This document shows positions 1-9,086 of a DNA stretch of 64,000 nucleotides, one piece after another. A program made the position numbers and the translations under genes. A model generated the notes under the pieces. It had not been told where the DNA came from. It ran no database searches and worked only from the letters and a program-made list of their open reading frames with translations. Each line of letters starts with the position of its first letter. The stretch's first letter is position 1. This DNA is from Mesorhizobium kowhaii (GTDB lineage: Bacteria; Pseudomonadota; Alphaproteobacteria; Rhizobiales; Rhizobiaceae), in the NCBI RefSeq assembly GCF_003253745.1, contig NZ_MZXV01000037.1, positions 1 through 64,000 of the forward strand, given 5' to 3'.

Positions 1-77
1 TCGGTGCGCTTTGCATGTACGCGGTGTTGCCGTTCTTCCTCTCGATGATACTGCTTCGCCGGCGCCTGCTGCGCTGA
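1..77 (+). CDS. nodJ: NodJ C-terminus (partial)
   Basis: The last 24 codons of an open frame that begins outside the window, read from base 3 to the TGA at 75-77. The peptide ends in a hydrophobic stretch followed by an arginine/leucine-rich tail (LLRRRLLR), the usual end of NodJ, the integral membrane subunit of the NodIJ ABC exporter for lipochitooligosaccharide Nod factors. nodZ follows 285 bases later on the same strand, so the NodIJ exporter genes and the decoration genes may share a transcript. Only the C-terminal segment is visible; identity rests on this signature and on the neighbouring nod genes. Confidence 0.75.
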   Translation, partial: GALCMYAVLPFFLSMILLRRRLLR

Positions 78-361
78 GATGACTTCCGAGAGCGATGGCG
101 ATCCATGATGCAGTACCACGAAAGTTCGCTGCGGAGGCGCATGATCATCCGTCCATGGCTGACCATTCGCCGCAAGCATCTGAAAGACGCGAGCTCCGTG
201 TTGCAGCTGACGAATGGCATCGCCAGCAGGAAAGTCAGCCTGTCACAGGTGGTGATATCCGACTGGCATTCGCAGGGGCGAGTGACATTACAGCCCAATC
301 AGGTCGAACGGTCTTGAGACAGGCCAATTTGACTTTCATGTCACGATAAATGGAGAACGAG

Positions 362-1366
362 ATGCTAGGACCACGATCACTGATGATTGGATCGGGCGAG
401 GATCGGTTCGTTGTTTCGCGACGGCGTACCGGTTTCGGTGATTGCTTGTGGTCTCTGGCAGCAGCTTGGTCCTATGCTAAGCGGACGGGGCGGACGCTGG
501 CCATAGATTGGCGTGGCTCCTGTTATCTCGATCAACCCTTCACCAATGCCTTTCCTGTGTTCTTCGAGCCAATTCAAGACATCGCTGGCGTACCGGTTAT
601 TTGCGATGACCAGATCAACCAGCTCTCATTCCCTGGACCTTTCTTCCCGGCGTGGTGGAATAAGCCATCGATCGACTGCGTTTGCCGCCCAGATGAACAG
701 ATTTTCCGAGAACGCGACGAGCTGAGAGAACTTTTCGAGGCTCAAGATGATACAGAAGCGAACACGGTAGTGTGTGATGCTTGCTTGATGTGGCGTTGCG
801 ATGCGGACGCCGAACGACAGATTTTTCGGAGTATCAAACCGAGGCCTGAAATTGAAGCTCGAATTGAGGCTATCTATCAGGAGCACTTTGAGGGACACGG
901 CATAATCGGGGTGCATGTCCGGCACGGCAACGGCGAAGATATTATGGAGCACGGTCCATACTGGGCTGATCCGGAACTCGCCTTTCAGCAGGTATGCACG
1001 GCTATTCGCGAGGCTAAAGCCCTACCACATCCAAGACCTGTGAAGGTGTTCTTGTGTACTGACAGCGAGCAGGTGCGTCACGACCTGTCGGGCGTGTTTC
1101 CTGATCTTTTCACTATCCCAAAACACTTCCAGGCGGATCGGGCCGGGCCGTTACACAGCGCGGCACTGGGCGTTGACGGCGGTTTTTCCGCTCTCGTCGA
1201 GATGTACCTCCTTGCGCGATGCGATACCGTGGTGCGTTTCCCCCCGACCAGCGCCTTCTCGCGCTATGCCCGCCTCTTCGTGCCGCGTATTATTGAGTTT
1301 GATTTGAATGAACCGGGTCGTTTGATCTTGATTGACAATCCCTGCGAACATCTCCCGACTTTGTGA
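362..1366 (+). CDS. nodZ: NodZ alpha-1,6-fucosyltransferase
   Basis: NodZ transfers L-fucose from GDP-fucose to C6 of the reducing-end GlcNAc of Nod factors in the cytoplasm. The protein matches the known NodZ pattern throughout: the SRRRTGFGDCLWSLAAAW block near the N-terminus, DQPFTNAFPVFFEP, the nucleotide-sugar motif HVRHGNGED in the middle and RFPPTSAF near the end. Length (about 334 aa) is normal for the family. I chose the ATG at 362 because GGAGA lies 6-7 bases upstream; the in-frame ATG at 350 has no Shine-Dalgarno. The 280 bases between nodJ and this start hold no gene I recognise. noeK follows 31 bases after the stop. Third-position GC is visibly lower than in noeK and noeJ, suggesting a different history. 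Confidence 0.93.
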   Translation: MLGPRSLMIGSGEDRFVVSRRRTGFGDCLWSLAAAWSYAKRTGRTLAIDWRGSCYLDQPFTNAFPVFFEPIQDIAGVPVICDDQINQLSFPGPFFPAWWNKPSIDCVCRPDEQIFRERDELRELFEAQDDTEANTVVCDACLMWRCDADAERQIFRSIKPRPEIEARIEAIYQEHFEGHGIIGVHVRHGNGEDIMEHGPYWADPELAFQQVCTAIREAKALPHPRPVKVFLCTDSEQVRHDLSGVFPDLFTIPKHFQADRAGPLHSAALGVDGGFSALVEMYLLARCDTVVRFPPTSAFSRYARLFVPRIIEFDLNEPGRLILIDNPCEHLPTL

Positions 1367-1397
1367 GTCCTGGCGTTTGTCTGGAGCAGCCTGACAC

Positions 1398-2918
1398 GTG
1401 ATGATCAAACCCGTTGGCGAAGCCCGACCCAACAGCTTCGAATTCGAAACCTCGGCACTGATCAAACCGTCCGGCTTTCGCGAATATGATGCGCGGTGGT
1501 GGTTTGGCCATCCCGCCTCGGAGGTGCCGCCCGAGCTCAATCTGATCGGCGTTCAGGCGCTCGGCATGGGGCTCGGCACGCTGATCCGCCGCCTCGGCGC
1601 CGGATCCGATATCGTCACCGGGCACGACTTCCGTTCCTATTCGCTGTCCATCAAACTGGCGCTGGTCACCGGCCTGATGGCCGCCGGTGCAAAGGTGAGG
1701 GATATTGGGCTGGCGCTGTCGCCGATGGCCTATTTCGCCCAGTTCGCGCTGGACACGCCGTCCGTCGCCATGGTCACCGCCTCGCACAACGAGAATGGCT
1801 GGACCGGTGTCAAGATGGGTGCGGCGCGGCCGCTGACCTTCGGCCCGGAGGAGATGAGCGCCCTGAAGGCGATCGTGCTGGCTGGCGACTTCGATCTTGT
1901 CGGCGGCGGCTCCTACGATTTCGCCCGCGATTTCCGCGCGACCTATCTCGACGATCTGACCCGCGACAAGCGCATCACGCGAAAGCTGAAAGTGGTCGCC
2001 GCCTGCGGCAACGGCACCGCCGGCGCCTTTGCCCCGGAAGCCTTGCTGCGCATCGGCTGCGAGGTGATCCCGCTCGATGTCGAGCTCGACCACACCTTCC
2101 CGCGCTACAATCCCAATCCCGAGGACATGCGGATGCTGCACGCCATCAGAGACAAGGTGCTGGAGACCGGTGCCGATGTAGGGCTGGGCTTCGACGGCGA
2201 CGGCGACCGTTGCGGTGTCGTCGACAATGAAGGCAACGAGATCTTCGCCGACAAGGTCGGTGTCATGCTCGCGCGCGATATTTCGCTGCTCCGCCCCGGC
2301 TCGAGCTTCGTCGTTGACGTCAAATCGACTGGCCTGTTCAACACCGACGCAGTGCTGCGCGCCAACGGCGCCGTCACCGACTACTGGAAGACCGGCCACT
2401 CCTACATCAAACGCCGCGTCGCCGAACTCGGTGCCGTCGCCGGCTTCGAAAAGTCCGGGCATTTCTTCTTCAACCCGCCGATCGGACGCGGTTACGACGA
2501 CGGACTGGTCACGGCAATCGCCATCTGCCAGATGCTGGATCGCAGCCCCGGCAGTTCGATGGCCGACCTCTACCGGGCGCTGCCGCTGACCTTCGGCACG
2601 CCGACCATGTCGCCGCATTGCGCCGACGATGTGAAGTATGGCGTGGTCGAGCGGGTGGTTGCCGATTTTCAGGCGATGAAGCAGGGTGGCGCCAGCTTCG
2701 CCGGCCAGAAGATCGCTGATCTGATCACCGTCAATGGCGTGCGCGTCGTCGCTGAGGACGGCACCTGGGGACTGGTGCGGGCGTCGTCGAACAAGCCGGA
2801 GCTTGTCGTGGTCGTCGAAAGCCCGGTGTCGTCGGAGCGTCGCCGGCAGATGTTCGAGGCTGTCGACGCCGTGCTGCGCCGCAGTCCGGAGGTGGGCGCC
2901 TACAATCAGACGTTCTGA
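1398..2918 (+). CDS. noeK: Phosphomannomutase NoeK
   Basis: Alpha-D-phosphohexomutase family enzyme of 506 aa, expected to interconvert mannose-6-phosphate and mannose-1-phosphate. The catalytic phosphoserine loop TASHNENGWTG (Ser about 129) and the Mg-binding DGDGDR loop are intact, followed by the GHSYIKRR and EKSGHFFF sugar-binding segments and a C-terminal domain with the expected RASSNKPEL phosphate-binding loop. It lies between nodZ and noeJ, as in other rhizobia that fucosylate Nod factors, where noeK and noeJ supply GDP-mannose for GDP-fucose. Two ATGs in tandem (1398, 1401) are equally possible; no strong ribosome site is visible. Codon use is very GC-rich, more like a housekeeping chromosomal gene than like nodZ. 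Confidence 0.9.
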   Translation: MMIKPVGEARPNSFEFETSALIKPSGFREYDARWWFGHPASEVPPELNLIGVQALGMGLGTLIRRLGAGSDIVTGHDFRSYSLSIKLALVTGLMAAGAKVRDIGLALSPMAYFAQFALDTPSVAMVTASHNENGWTGVKMGAARPLTFGPEEMSALKAIVLAGDFDLVGGGSYDFARDFRATYLDDLTRDKRITRKLKVVAACGNGTAGAFAPEALLRIGCEVIPLDVELDHTFPRYNPNPEDMRMLHAIRDKVLETGADVGLGFDGDGDRCGVVDNEGNEIFADKVGVMLARDISLLRPGSSFVVDVKSTGLFNTDAVLRANGAVTDYWKTGHSYIKRRVAELGAVAGFEKSGHFFFNPPIGRGYDDGLVTAIAICQMLDRSPGSSMADLYRALPLTFGTPTMSPHCADDVKYGVVERVVADFQAMKQGGASFAGQKIADLITVNGVRVVAEDGTWGLVRASSNKPELVVVVESPVSSERRRQMFEAVDAVLRRSPEVGAYNQTF

Positions 2919-2938
2919 GCTGAGAAGAGACAAGAAAC

Positions 2939-5179
2939 ATGACCGAGCGGATCGTCAGTTTTGTCATGAGCGGCGGCGTCGGCTCACGGCTGTGGCCGCT
3001 GTCGCGCGAGGACAATCCCAAGCAGTTCCATGATCTGTCGGGCGACGGCTCGATGCTGGCCAAGACCTTGCGTCGGCTGACGGCGCGGCCGGAAGGCGAA
3101 ACGCCGATTTTTCTGATTGCCTCGGAACGCCATGCCGAACGCGTCCGTGCCGATCTCGCCGGCCTCGATCTTGCCGGCGGCGGCCCGCTGTTCGAGCCGA
3201 CCGGCCGCAACACCGCCGCCGCCGTCGCGCTGGCGACACTGCGCACGCTGTCCGAGTTCGGCGACAGCCTGGTGCTGGTGGTGCCGTCGGATCACGAGAT
3301 ATCGACCGCAAAACAATTTTGGCAGAGTGTCGAGGCAGGTTGCGCGGCGGCAAACGCCGGCCGGCTGGTGGTGTTCGGCATCAAGCCAACACAGCCCGAA
3401 ACCGGCTATGGCTACATCGAAGTCGCAGCTGAAAGCGGCGGCACCTTCGACGTGTCGCGCTTCGTCGAAAAGCCGGACCTTGCGACTGCGCAGAACTATC
3501 TCCAGGCCGGAACTTTCTATTGGAACACCGGCATCTTCCTGTTTCGCGCCGGCGCCATGCGCGACGCCTTCGCGGCGTTCCAGCCCGATATCTGGCAGGC
3601 CACCGAAGCGGCCTACAAGGCGGCGACATCGGATCTGTCCGGTCTCTACATGCCGCTGGAGCTCTACGCCGCCATCCCGTCGAATTCGATCGACTACGCC
3701 ATCATGGAGCGGGCAAAAGACATCGCCATGGTGCCGGCCGGCTTCCGCTGGAACGATCTCGGCTCCTGGCAGTCGCTGCTCGATGTCGGCCCTGCCGACG
3801 ACCAGGGCAATGTCGTCATCGGCGATGTCGTCGCCATCGACTGCGAGAACTCCTACATCCGTGGCGAGGGCCGCCTGCTGTCGGCGATCGGCATGAAGGA
3901 TGTCGCCATCGTCTCGACATCGGACGCCACCTTCGTCGCCCCGGTCAGCCACAGCCAGCACGTCAAGAAGATCGTCGAGCAGCTAGAGAAATCGGGCCGG
4001 CTGGAAACCCGGTTCACGCCGGCGCATGACCGTGTCATCGAAAGCGGCGCCTGGCGGCGACGCGTGCATCACTGGCTGTTTCAGGAGACTTTGCCGCTGT
4101 GGTCGACATCCGGCGTCGACGAGCGCCATGGCGGTTTTCACGAAGCGCTCGGCCTTGACGCTTCGCCGCTGATGAAACCCAAGCGCATGCGCACGATGGC
4201 AAGGCAGGTCTATGCCTTCGCCGTCGCCAAAGCGCGCGGCTGGGACGGTCCGGCCGACCGGCTGATCAGCCACGGTATCGACTTCATGGCCGGGAAGGGC
4301 CGTACCGACAAAGGCGGCTGGGTGCGCACGCTGAATGTCGATGGCAGCGTCGCCGATGCCACCGAGGATGCCTACGATCATTCCTGCGTGCTGCTGGCAC
4401 TGGCGCATGCGCATATGTCGGGCAATCCCGACGCCTTGCGGCTCGGCGAAGAGACCTTCGCCTTTCTCGATGCGCATCTCGAGGACAGCCGTATGACCGG
4501 TTTCCTCGAAACGTCGAACGGAGAGGGCGAGCGGCGCTCCAACCCGCATATGCATCTGCTCGAAGCTTTCATGGCCTGGCATCAAGCGACCGGCGAGCGT
4601 GCCCATCTGCGCCGCGCGGCGCGCATCATCGACCTGTTCCGCAGCCATTTCTTCGACCCGGACAGCTGGACGCTGGGCGAGTATTTCGATGCCGAATGGA
4701 AACCGTCGAGTGGCGAGAAAGGCTCCTGGACCGAACCCGGCCATCACTTCGAATGGGCCTCGCTGCTGGTCGATTTCGCTGGGCGCAGCGGCCAGGCCGA
4801 ACTGAGCGGATTCGCCCGGAAACTCTATGCCTCCGCCATCGCCAATGGCCTCAACCGCGCCACTGGCCTTGCTTATGGCGCCGTCTCGCGGCAGGGCCTG
4901 CCGCTCGACCTTGTCTCACGCAGCTGGCCGCAGGCCGAAGCGGTCAAGGCGGCGATTGCGCTCGATGGTTCGGGCGGGCCGAATCTCAAGCCGGAGATCG
5001 AGGCACGCGTTGGTCGCCTGTTCCGTTGGCACATCGACCCGGCGCCGCTCGGCCTGTGGATCGACCGCATCGATGAACGCGGTCGCCCCCTCGCGTCAGA
5101 CGTGCCTGCCAGCATCTTCTACCATTTGGTCTGCGCGCTGACTCAGTATCTGGACGGGACGGTAGAGAGGGAGAGCTGA
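2939..5179 (+). CDS. noeJ: NoeJ mannose-1-P guanylyltransferase fused to AGE/mannose isomerase-like domain
   Basis: A 746-aa two-domain enzyme. Residues 1 to about 350 form a GDP-mannose pyrophosphorylase: the signature GGVGSRLWPLSREDNPKQF, FVEKPD, WNTGIFLF and the SIDYAIMERA block are all present, so it should make GDP-mannose from mannose-1-phosphate and GTP. Residues about 360-746 resemble the N-acylglucosamine 2-epimerase / mannose-6-phosphate isomerase barrel (for example DERHGGFHEAL, RMRTMARQVYAF, PHMHLLEAF, EPGHHFEW, SRSWPQAEAVKAAI), replacing the cupin PMI domain found in AlgA-type fusions. With noeK upstream (20-base gap) the pair could run fructose-6-P to GDP-mannose. The isomerase role of the second domain is inferred from its family. 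Confidence 0.88.
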   Translation: MTERIVSFVMSGGVGSRLWPLSREDNPKQFHDLSGDGSMLAKTLRRLTARPEGETPIFLIASERHAERVRADLAGLDLAGGGPLFEPTGRNTAAAVALATLRTLSEFGDSLVLVVPSDHEISTAKQFWQSVEAGCAAANAGRLVVFGIKPTQPETGYGYIEVAAESGGTFDVSRFVEKPDLATAQNYLQAGTFYWNTGIFLFRAGAMRDAFAAFQPDIWQATEAAYKAATSDLSGLYMPLELYAAIPSNSIDYAIMERAKDIAMVPAGFRWNDLGSWQSLLDVGPADDQGNVVIGDVVAIDCENSYIRGEGRLLSAIGMKDVAIVSTSDATFVAPVSHSQHVKKIVEQLEKSGRLETRFTPAHDRVIESGAWRRRVHHWLFQETLPLWSTSGVDERHGGFHEALGLDASPLMKPKRMRTMARQVYAFAVAKARGWDGPADRLISHGIDFMAGKGRTDKGGWVRTLNVDGSVADATEDAYDHSCVLLALAHAHMSGNPDALRLGEETFAFLDAHLEDSRMTGFLETSNGEGERRSNPHMHLLEAFMAWHQATGERAHLRRAARIIDLFRSHFFDPDSWTLGEYFDAEWKPSSGEKGSWTEPGHHFEWASLLVDFAGRSGQAELSGFARKLYASAIANGLNRATGLAYGAVSRQGLPLDLVSRSWPQAEAVKAAIALDGSGGPNLKPEIEARVGRLFRWHIDPAPLGLWIDRIDERGRPLASDVPASIFYHLVCALTQYLDGTVERES

Positions 5180-5329
5180 GGGGCCGAAGTTGCCAATCTC
5201 CCCCCGCAGGCATTCCCCTCCCCCGCAGGCATTCCCACGCTGACGGCCGCCTGGCTGAGGTAGGCTGAAGGCTGCGAGTCCTGGTACAAGCACTAAGAGT
5301 AGCCTTCTGACGAAGCAGACGCGCTATAC

Positions 5330-5668
5330 CTCCAGCTCTGCGACGCTCGACGCGAAAAGGCCTCGGCGCTCGGCGCCTCGATCTCCTTTTCCACAGGGTC
5401 GACAACCGCATCGAGGCGATCCGCTTCGGCACAGCGAAGCCTCTGCACGAGCCGAAGTGCCTGGCCCCCTCCTCTCCGACAAGAGTTCCAACGTCGACCC
5501 CGGCTTCGGCATCGAACGCCTTGGAGCGACGATCGCCGAGCCTCTCGTATCCCGAGACGCTCTTCATTGCTCGCTGCGGAGCAGAAGGCGGATGTTTCCG
5601 CTCTCATCGATTCGATCGCCAATTGCATCGGCGCGGATGTCTTTACGGCAGGGCGCGGTCGTGTCCCA
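5330..5668 (+). pseudogene. imuB-like Y-family polymerase remnant
   Basis: Degenerate coding piece similar to the C-terminal third of ImuB, the inactive Y-family polymerase of the ImuA-ImuB-DnaE2 mutasome. Pieces in different frames read FHRVDNRIEAIRFGT, then LLSDKSSNVDPGFGIE, then AAEQKADVSALIDSIANCIG, with at least two frameshifts. No intact start or end is seen, and the match stops where the IS110-family left end begins. Probably a relic disrupted by transposition; identification is from remembered family pattern and moderate. Confidence 0.5.
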
Positions 5669-5746
5669 TCAGGTAGATGCTATGGGGCGAGCGGCGAGGG
5701 TGTGGCATCCTTCGCTGTTTCAACCATCATCAGAAGGAGGCGTCCC

Positions 5747-6900
5747 ATGTCGCAATCTTTTGACGCGAGCCGGTCCCTTGCCGCTCTCCAACAGGATAAC
5801 ACGATCACCGCCGTCATCGAAAGTGGCTCGTCGCCGCGCTTGTTCCGGGCCTCAAGCGCCAGCCCCTCAAGAAGATCGATGCCGACGCGCCAGCACTGTT
5901 GAAGCTCTTGCAGCGCTGGCGCGACGAAGCCGGCCGGGCCGGGCACACGGTCCAGCGGATCGCCGTCGCCTATGAGGCGGCCGGCGACGGCTTCTGGCTG
6001 GCGCGCTGGTTGCGGGCGCACGGCATCGAGGCCTATGCCATCCATCCCTCGAGCGTTCCGGTGTCGCGCGAGCACCGCCGCGCCAAGACCGATCGTCTCG
6101 ACACCGAGCTTTTGATGCGCGCTTTTCTCGGCTGGCTGCGCGGCGAGAAACGTCATTGCTCCATGGCTGCGATCCCGACGCTTGAAGAGGAGGACGCGCG
6201 GCGGCCGAACCGCGAGCGGGGGACTCTGGTCGGCGAGCAGACGCGGCTTATCAACCGCGTCAAGGCGATCCTCGCCCGCTTCGGCGTCCGCAGCTTCCGG
6301 CTGAGCCTGCGCCAGGCCGCGGACAGGCTGGAGAGCATCCGAACGGCGGAGGGAACGCCGCTGCCGGACAACACCCGCGCCGAGCTCTACCGCTTCCTTG
6401 AGCGGCTCAACCTCGTGCGCGCGCAGATCCGCGCCATCGAACAGGAGCGCCTGCGCCGGCTGGCGGCGGCTCCGGCTGCGGCGAACGGCCCGCACGCGAT
6501 GGTTCGCCTGCTCGCGCGGATCATCGGCATCGGCGTCGAGACGGCCGACATGCCGGTCCACGAGATGCTGTCGCGCAAGCTGCGCGACCGCCGCGCCGTG
6601 GCGCGCTATGCCGGCCTCACGGGGTCGCCGGACGAGAGTGGCAAGCGCCGCCGCGAGAAAGGGCTGGCGCGCGCCGGCAATGCCCGCGTGCGGCGTGGCA
6701 CGATCCAACTGGCCTGGCGGTTCCTGCGCTTCCAGAAGGACAGCGACCTCGCCCGATGGTTCCAGGCACGCACGACCGACGGCCGCAGAACCACGCGCAA
6801 GACGATGATCGTGGCGCTGGCGCGCAAGCTGCTGATTGCGCTGTGGCGTTTCGTCACCGCGGGCGAGGTGCCGCAGGGCGCCATCGTGCGTGCGGCGTGA
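5747..6900 (+). pseudogene. IS110-family transposase, frameshifted
   Basis: The N-terminal part starts at ATG 5747 (MSQSFDASRSLAALQQ) behind an AAGGAGG-type ribosome site. At about 5820, after the VIE residues, the frame is lost; the continuation (KWLVAALVPGLKRQPLKKID) is in the next frame and runs into a 333-aa open frame to 6900. The long part has the DEDD_Tnp_IS110 region (IHPSSVPVSREHRRAKTDRLD) and the C-terminal Transposase_20 region (GIGVETAD, ARYAGLTGSPDESGKRRREKG). The missing bases fall in the segment that carries the first catalytic acidic residue, so a functional protein is unlikely. Confidence 0.8.
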
Positions 6901-7244
6901 TGGAGGCACGTGGGAAAAGGAAGAACAAGGCACACCCCAATTGGCAGGGCCCGCAGCAGGGTCTGCCGATGACGATCCGAGGTGGCGGCAACCCAAAGCT
7001 ACACATGGCCCTTTGGACCGCCGACGTAGAATAGCCCCGCCGCCCCGGAGCTTCGCCACCGATGCGCACGCTGCATTATGGTCAGATCCACTGCGATCTA
7101 CCGAATACAAGTCTGCCGCGCGACCTTCGCGCCTGGCTCGGCGAGCTCGCCTCGGAAATCTGTCGTCGGCATTTGGCCCCACCGGAAACGGCTCACCCGA
7201 CCCGGCAAAGCCGGCCGCCCGTGCTCGTGACCGTCAAGGACCAG

Positions 7245-7292
7245 TCGCTTCGCGATGGCCTGCAGCCACCCTTGACCGTCACTGCGCGCGGC
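7245..7292 (+). repeat. Direct repeat, copy 1 of IS110-like right end
   Basis: Pairs with 7627-7674; the two differ by one indel (GGCCTGCAG versus GGCTGCAG) over about 46 bases. Interpreted as the right end of two related IS110-family elements. Confidence 0.7.
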
Positions 7293-7447
7293 GGCCAGTT
7301 CGAAGCCAGGTCGGCACGAGGAGATGATCGCCAATCGGCCGAACGAGGAGATGAGGAAACGAACCAGGAGCAAGCTTGACAATCATCGCCCCATACAGGT
7401 GTAGCTCGGCGGTTACGAAGCTGCTCGCGAGCGCGCCGTTAGTAGCG

Positions 7448-7674
7448 CTGTAGATGCTATGGGCGGCGGCGAGTGTGTGGCACCCTCGGCGCTTTGAGCA
7501 GCTACCCAAGGACGCTTCTACCACTCGCTCGAAATGTGCTCTGGGCAGTTGGCCCACTTCACGCCCCGGCGCACACCGCGCCAGGTAAACGTGACGGGAC
7601 GGTGATCGGCAGAAGCGGTCATCGTCTCGCTTCGCGATGGCTGCAGCCACCCTTGACCGTCACTGCGCGCGGCG
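7448..7674 (+). mobile_element. Short IS110-like derivative without transposase
   Basis: About 230 bases bounded by sequences nearly identical to both ends of the IS110-family element at 5672-7292. The left end shares GTAGATGCTATGGG and GTGTGGCA blocks; the right end (7627-7674) is a near-perfect 46-base match to 7245-7292. The interior has no transposase. It may be a deletion derivative or a non-autonomous relative mobilised in trans. Confidence 0.55.
7627..7674 (+). repeat. Direct repeat, copy 2 of IS110-like right end
   Basis: Second copy of the repeat at 7245-7292, at the end of the short transposase-less derivative. Confidence 0.7.
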
Positions 7675-7796
7675 TCGTGACGCCGAGTGCGCCGCGGTCT
7701 GCGATTATTTCCGCGTCCAGGACGGGGCAGGCGAGCGATTCTGGCCTATCGCGCGGGCTGAGATTTAGATCAAGCCGTTGAAGCATGTCCTTGGTT

Positions 7797-7845
7797 ATCT
7801 ATATCGTGGATGGGTTTCATCGAAACAAACGATTTCACCAATCTT
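7797..7845 (+). promoter_or_regulatory. nod box upstream of nolK
   Basis: Matches the 49-bp NodD-binding consensus: an ATC start, GTGGATG in the left half, ATCGAAACAAACGATTTCAC in the right half, then CAATCTT. It points towards nolK, whose start is 288 bases downstream. Expected to make nolK flavonoid- and NodD-inducible. Confidence 0.85.
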
Positions 7846-8132
7846 GCGGAACCTTGCATAGGAACAATTCAACGATAGGCCCTAAGATAGTTATCGATAT
7901 TCGCGTTCGCTCCGAGGAGTATTTTCTCGTGTACGCCAAGCATCCCTGACGCGCATGTCCATCCGGCCAGGTTCTTCCGCGCTCTGCGCAGGCTACATCG
8001 CATTGGCTCGACGCGACGAGCTTCCCCAAAGTGCATAGGCGCTAACCCGATTTCTCTGGCAGCCGGCGGCATGCAGGCTGACCAGCTCCGTCCATATACA
8101 AATTCTAGGCGTAAGCAGATGAGAATGAAGAC

Positions 8133-9086
8133 ATGAAAAAAGTCTATGTAGCGGGCCATCGCGGCCTTGTTGGATCCGCCACAGTGAGGGCCCTCGCTGC
8201 CTTAGAATCGTATGAAATAATAATGCGGACACACGATGAACTGGATCTCTCCGATCGGACCGCGACCCGCGAGTTCTTTATGTCGCAAAGACCGGATTAC
8301 GTCATTATGTGCGCCGCAAAGGTTGGTGGCATTCTTGCCAACGCAAGCTTTCCGGTTGATTTCCTTCACAACAATCTCGCGATCCAAGTCAGCGTTTTTG
8401 ATGCCGCCCACGCATCCGGCGTCGAGCGGATGATCTTTCTTGGCAGCTCGTGTATCTACCCACGGGATTGCCCGCAACCGATACGAGAGGACTACCTTCT
8501 GTCCGGCCCGCTTGAAGCGACAAATCGTCCCTACGCTTTGGCAAAGATTGCAGGCGTTGAATCATGCTGGTCTTTCAACCGACAGTACCGGACGCGCTAT
8601 CTCGCGTTGATGCCGACCAACTTGTATGGTCCCGGAGATAATTATCACCCCGACAACTCTCACGTTCTGCCTGCTCTGATGCGACGTTTTCATCAGGCCA
8701 GAATGAACGGTGACTCCTCGGTCGTGGTCTGGGGATCCGGAAGGCCCCGGCGAGAGTTCATGTACTCTTTGGATATAGGGGATGCCATTGCATTCCTGCT
8801 CGGCCTGCCGGATTCAGATTTTGGCGACTTGACGGCTCCCGAGACCGCGCCTCTGATCAATGTTGGCGTTGGAGAGGACGTCACAATTCGCGACCTGGCG
8901 GAACTGATTAAGGCGACGGTCAGCTACGAGGGCGATTTGGTGTTCGACACCACAAAGCCAGACGGCACACCGCGCAAGCTGCTGGACGTATCGCGGTTGC
9001 ATACTCTTGGCTGGAAAGCCAAAACGCCTCTTGGTGCCGGGCTGCAAGCGACGTACGAGGATTTTCTCCGGCATCATAAAGCTTGA
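8133..9086 (+). CDS. nolK: GDP-L-fucose synthase NolK
   Basis: A 317-aa extended short-chain dehydrogenase that makes GDP-L-fucose from GDP-4-keto-6-deoxymannose with NADPH. The N-terminal Rossmann motif is GHRGLVG (residues 9-15); the catalytic set is Ser in GSSCIYP (about 104-110) and Tyr134/Lys138 in YALAK; MPTNLYGPGDNYHP is characteristic of GDP-fucose synthases. It acts after NoeL (37885-38946) and before NodZ. Its own nod box lies at 7797-7845. In several rhizobia nolK sits beside noeL and nodZ; here it is a separate unit, presumably through IS-driven rearrangement. Confidence 0.93.
   Translation: MKKVYVAGHRGLVGSATVRALAALESYEIIMRTHDELDLSDRTATREFFMSQRPDYVIMCAAKVGGILANASFPVDFLHNNLAIQVSVFDAAHASGVERMIFLGSSCIYPRDCPQPIREDYLLSGPLEATNRPYALAKIAGVESCWSFNRQYRTRYLALMPTNLYGPGDNYHPDNSHVLPALMRRFHQARMNGDSSVVVWGSGRPRREFMYSLDIGDAIAFLLGLPDSDFGDLTAPETAPLINVGVGEDVTIRDLAELIKATVSYEGDLVFDTTKPDGTPRKLLDVSRLHTLGWKAKTPLGAGLQATYEDFLRHHKA

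Larger units (their letters stand above)
5672..7292 (+). mobile_element. IS110-family insertion sequence (inactive)
   Basis: Element of about 1.6 kb with a frameshifted IS110-type transposase (5747-6900). The proposed left end (from about 5672) and right end (7245-7292) are recognised because both recur at 7448-7490 and 7627-7674 in a short relative just downstream. About 390 non-coding bases lie between the transposase stop and the right end, the sort of region where IS110-family elements can encode a bridge RNA; that is an inference. Exact ends are uncertain because IS110 elements lack conventional inverted repeats and target duplications. Confidence 0.65.

Noticed and set aside
1290..2933. 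A 547-codon open frame antisense to noeK
   Set aside because: Shadow frame caused by high GC3 in noeK; noeK has all catalytic motifs and the antisense frame has none.
5680..7182. A 500-codon open frame on the minus strand
   Set aside because: It is the antisense shadow of the GC-rich IS110-family transposase; its composition is arginine-, alanine- and histidine-rich without any motif.
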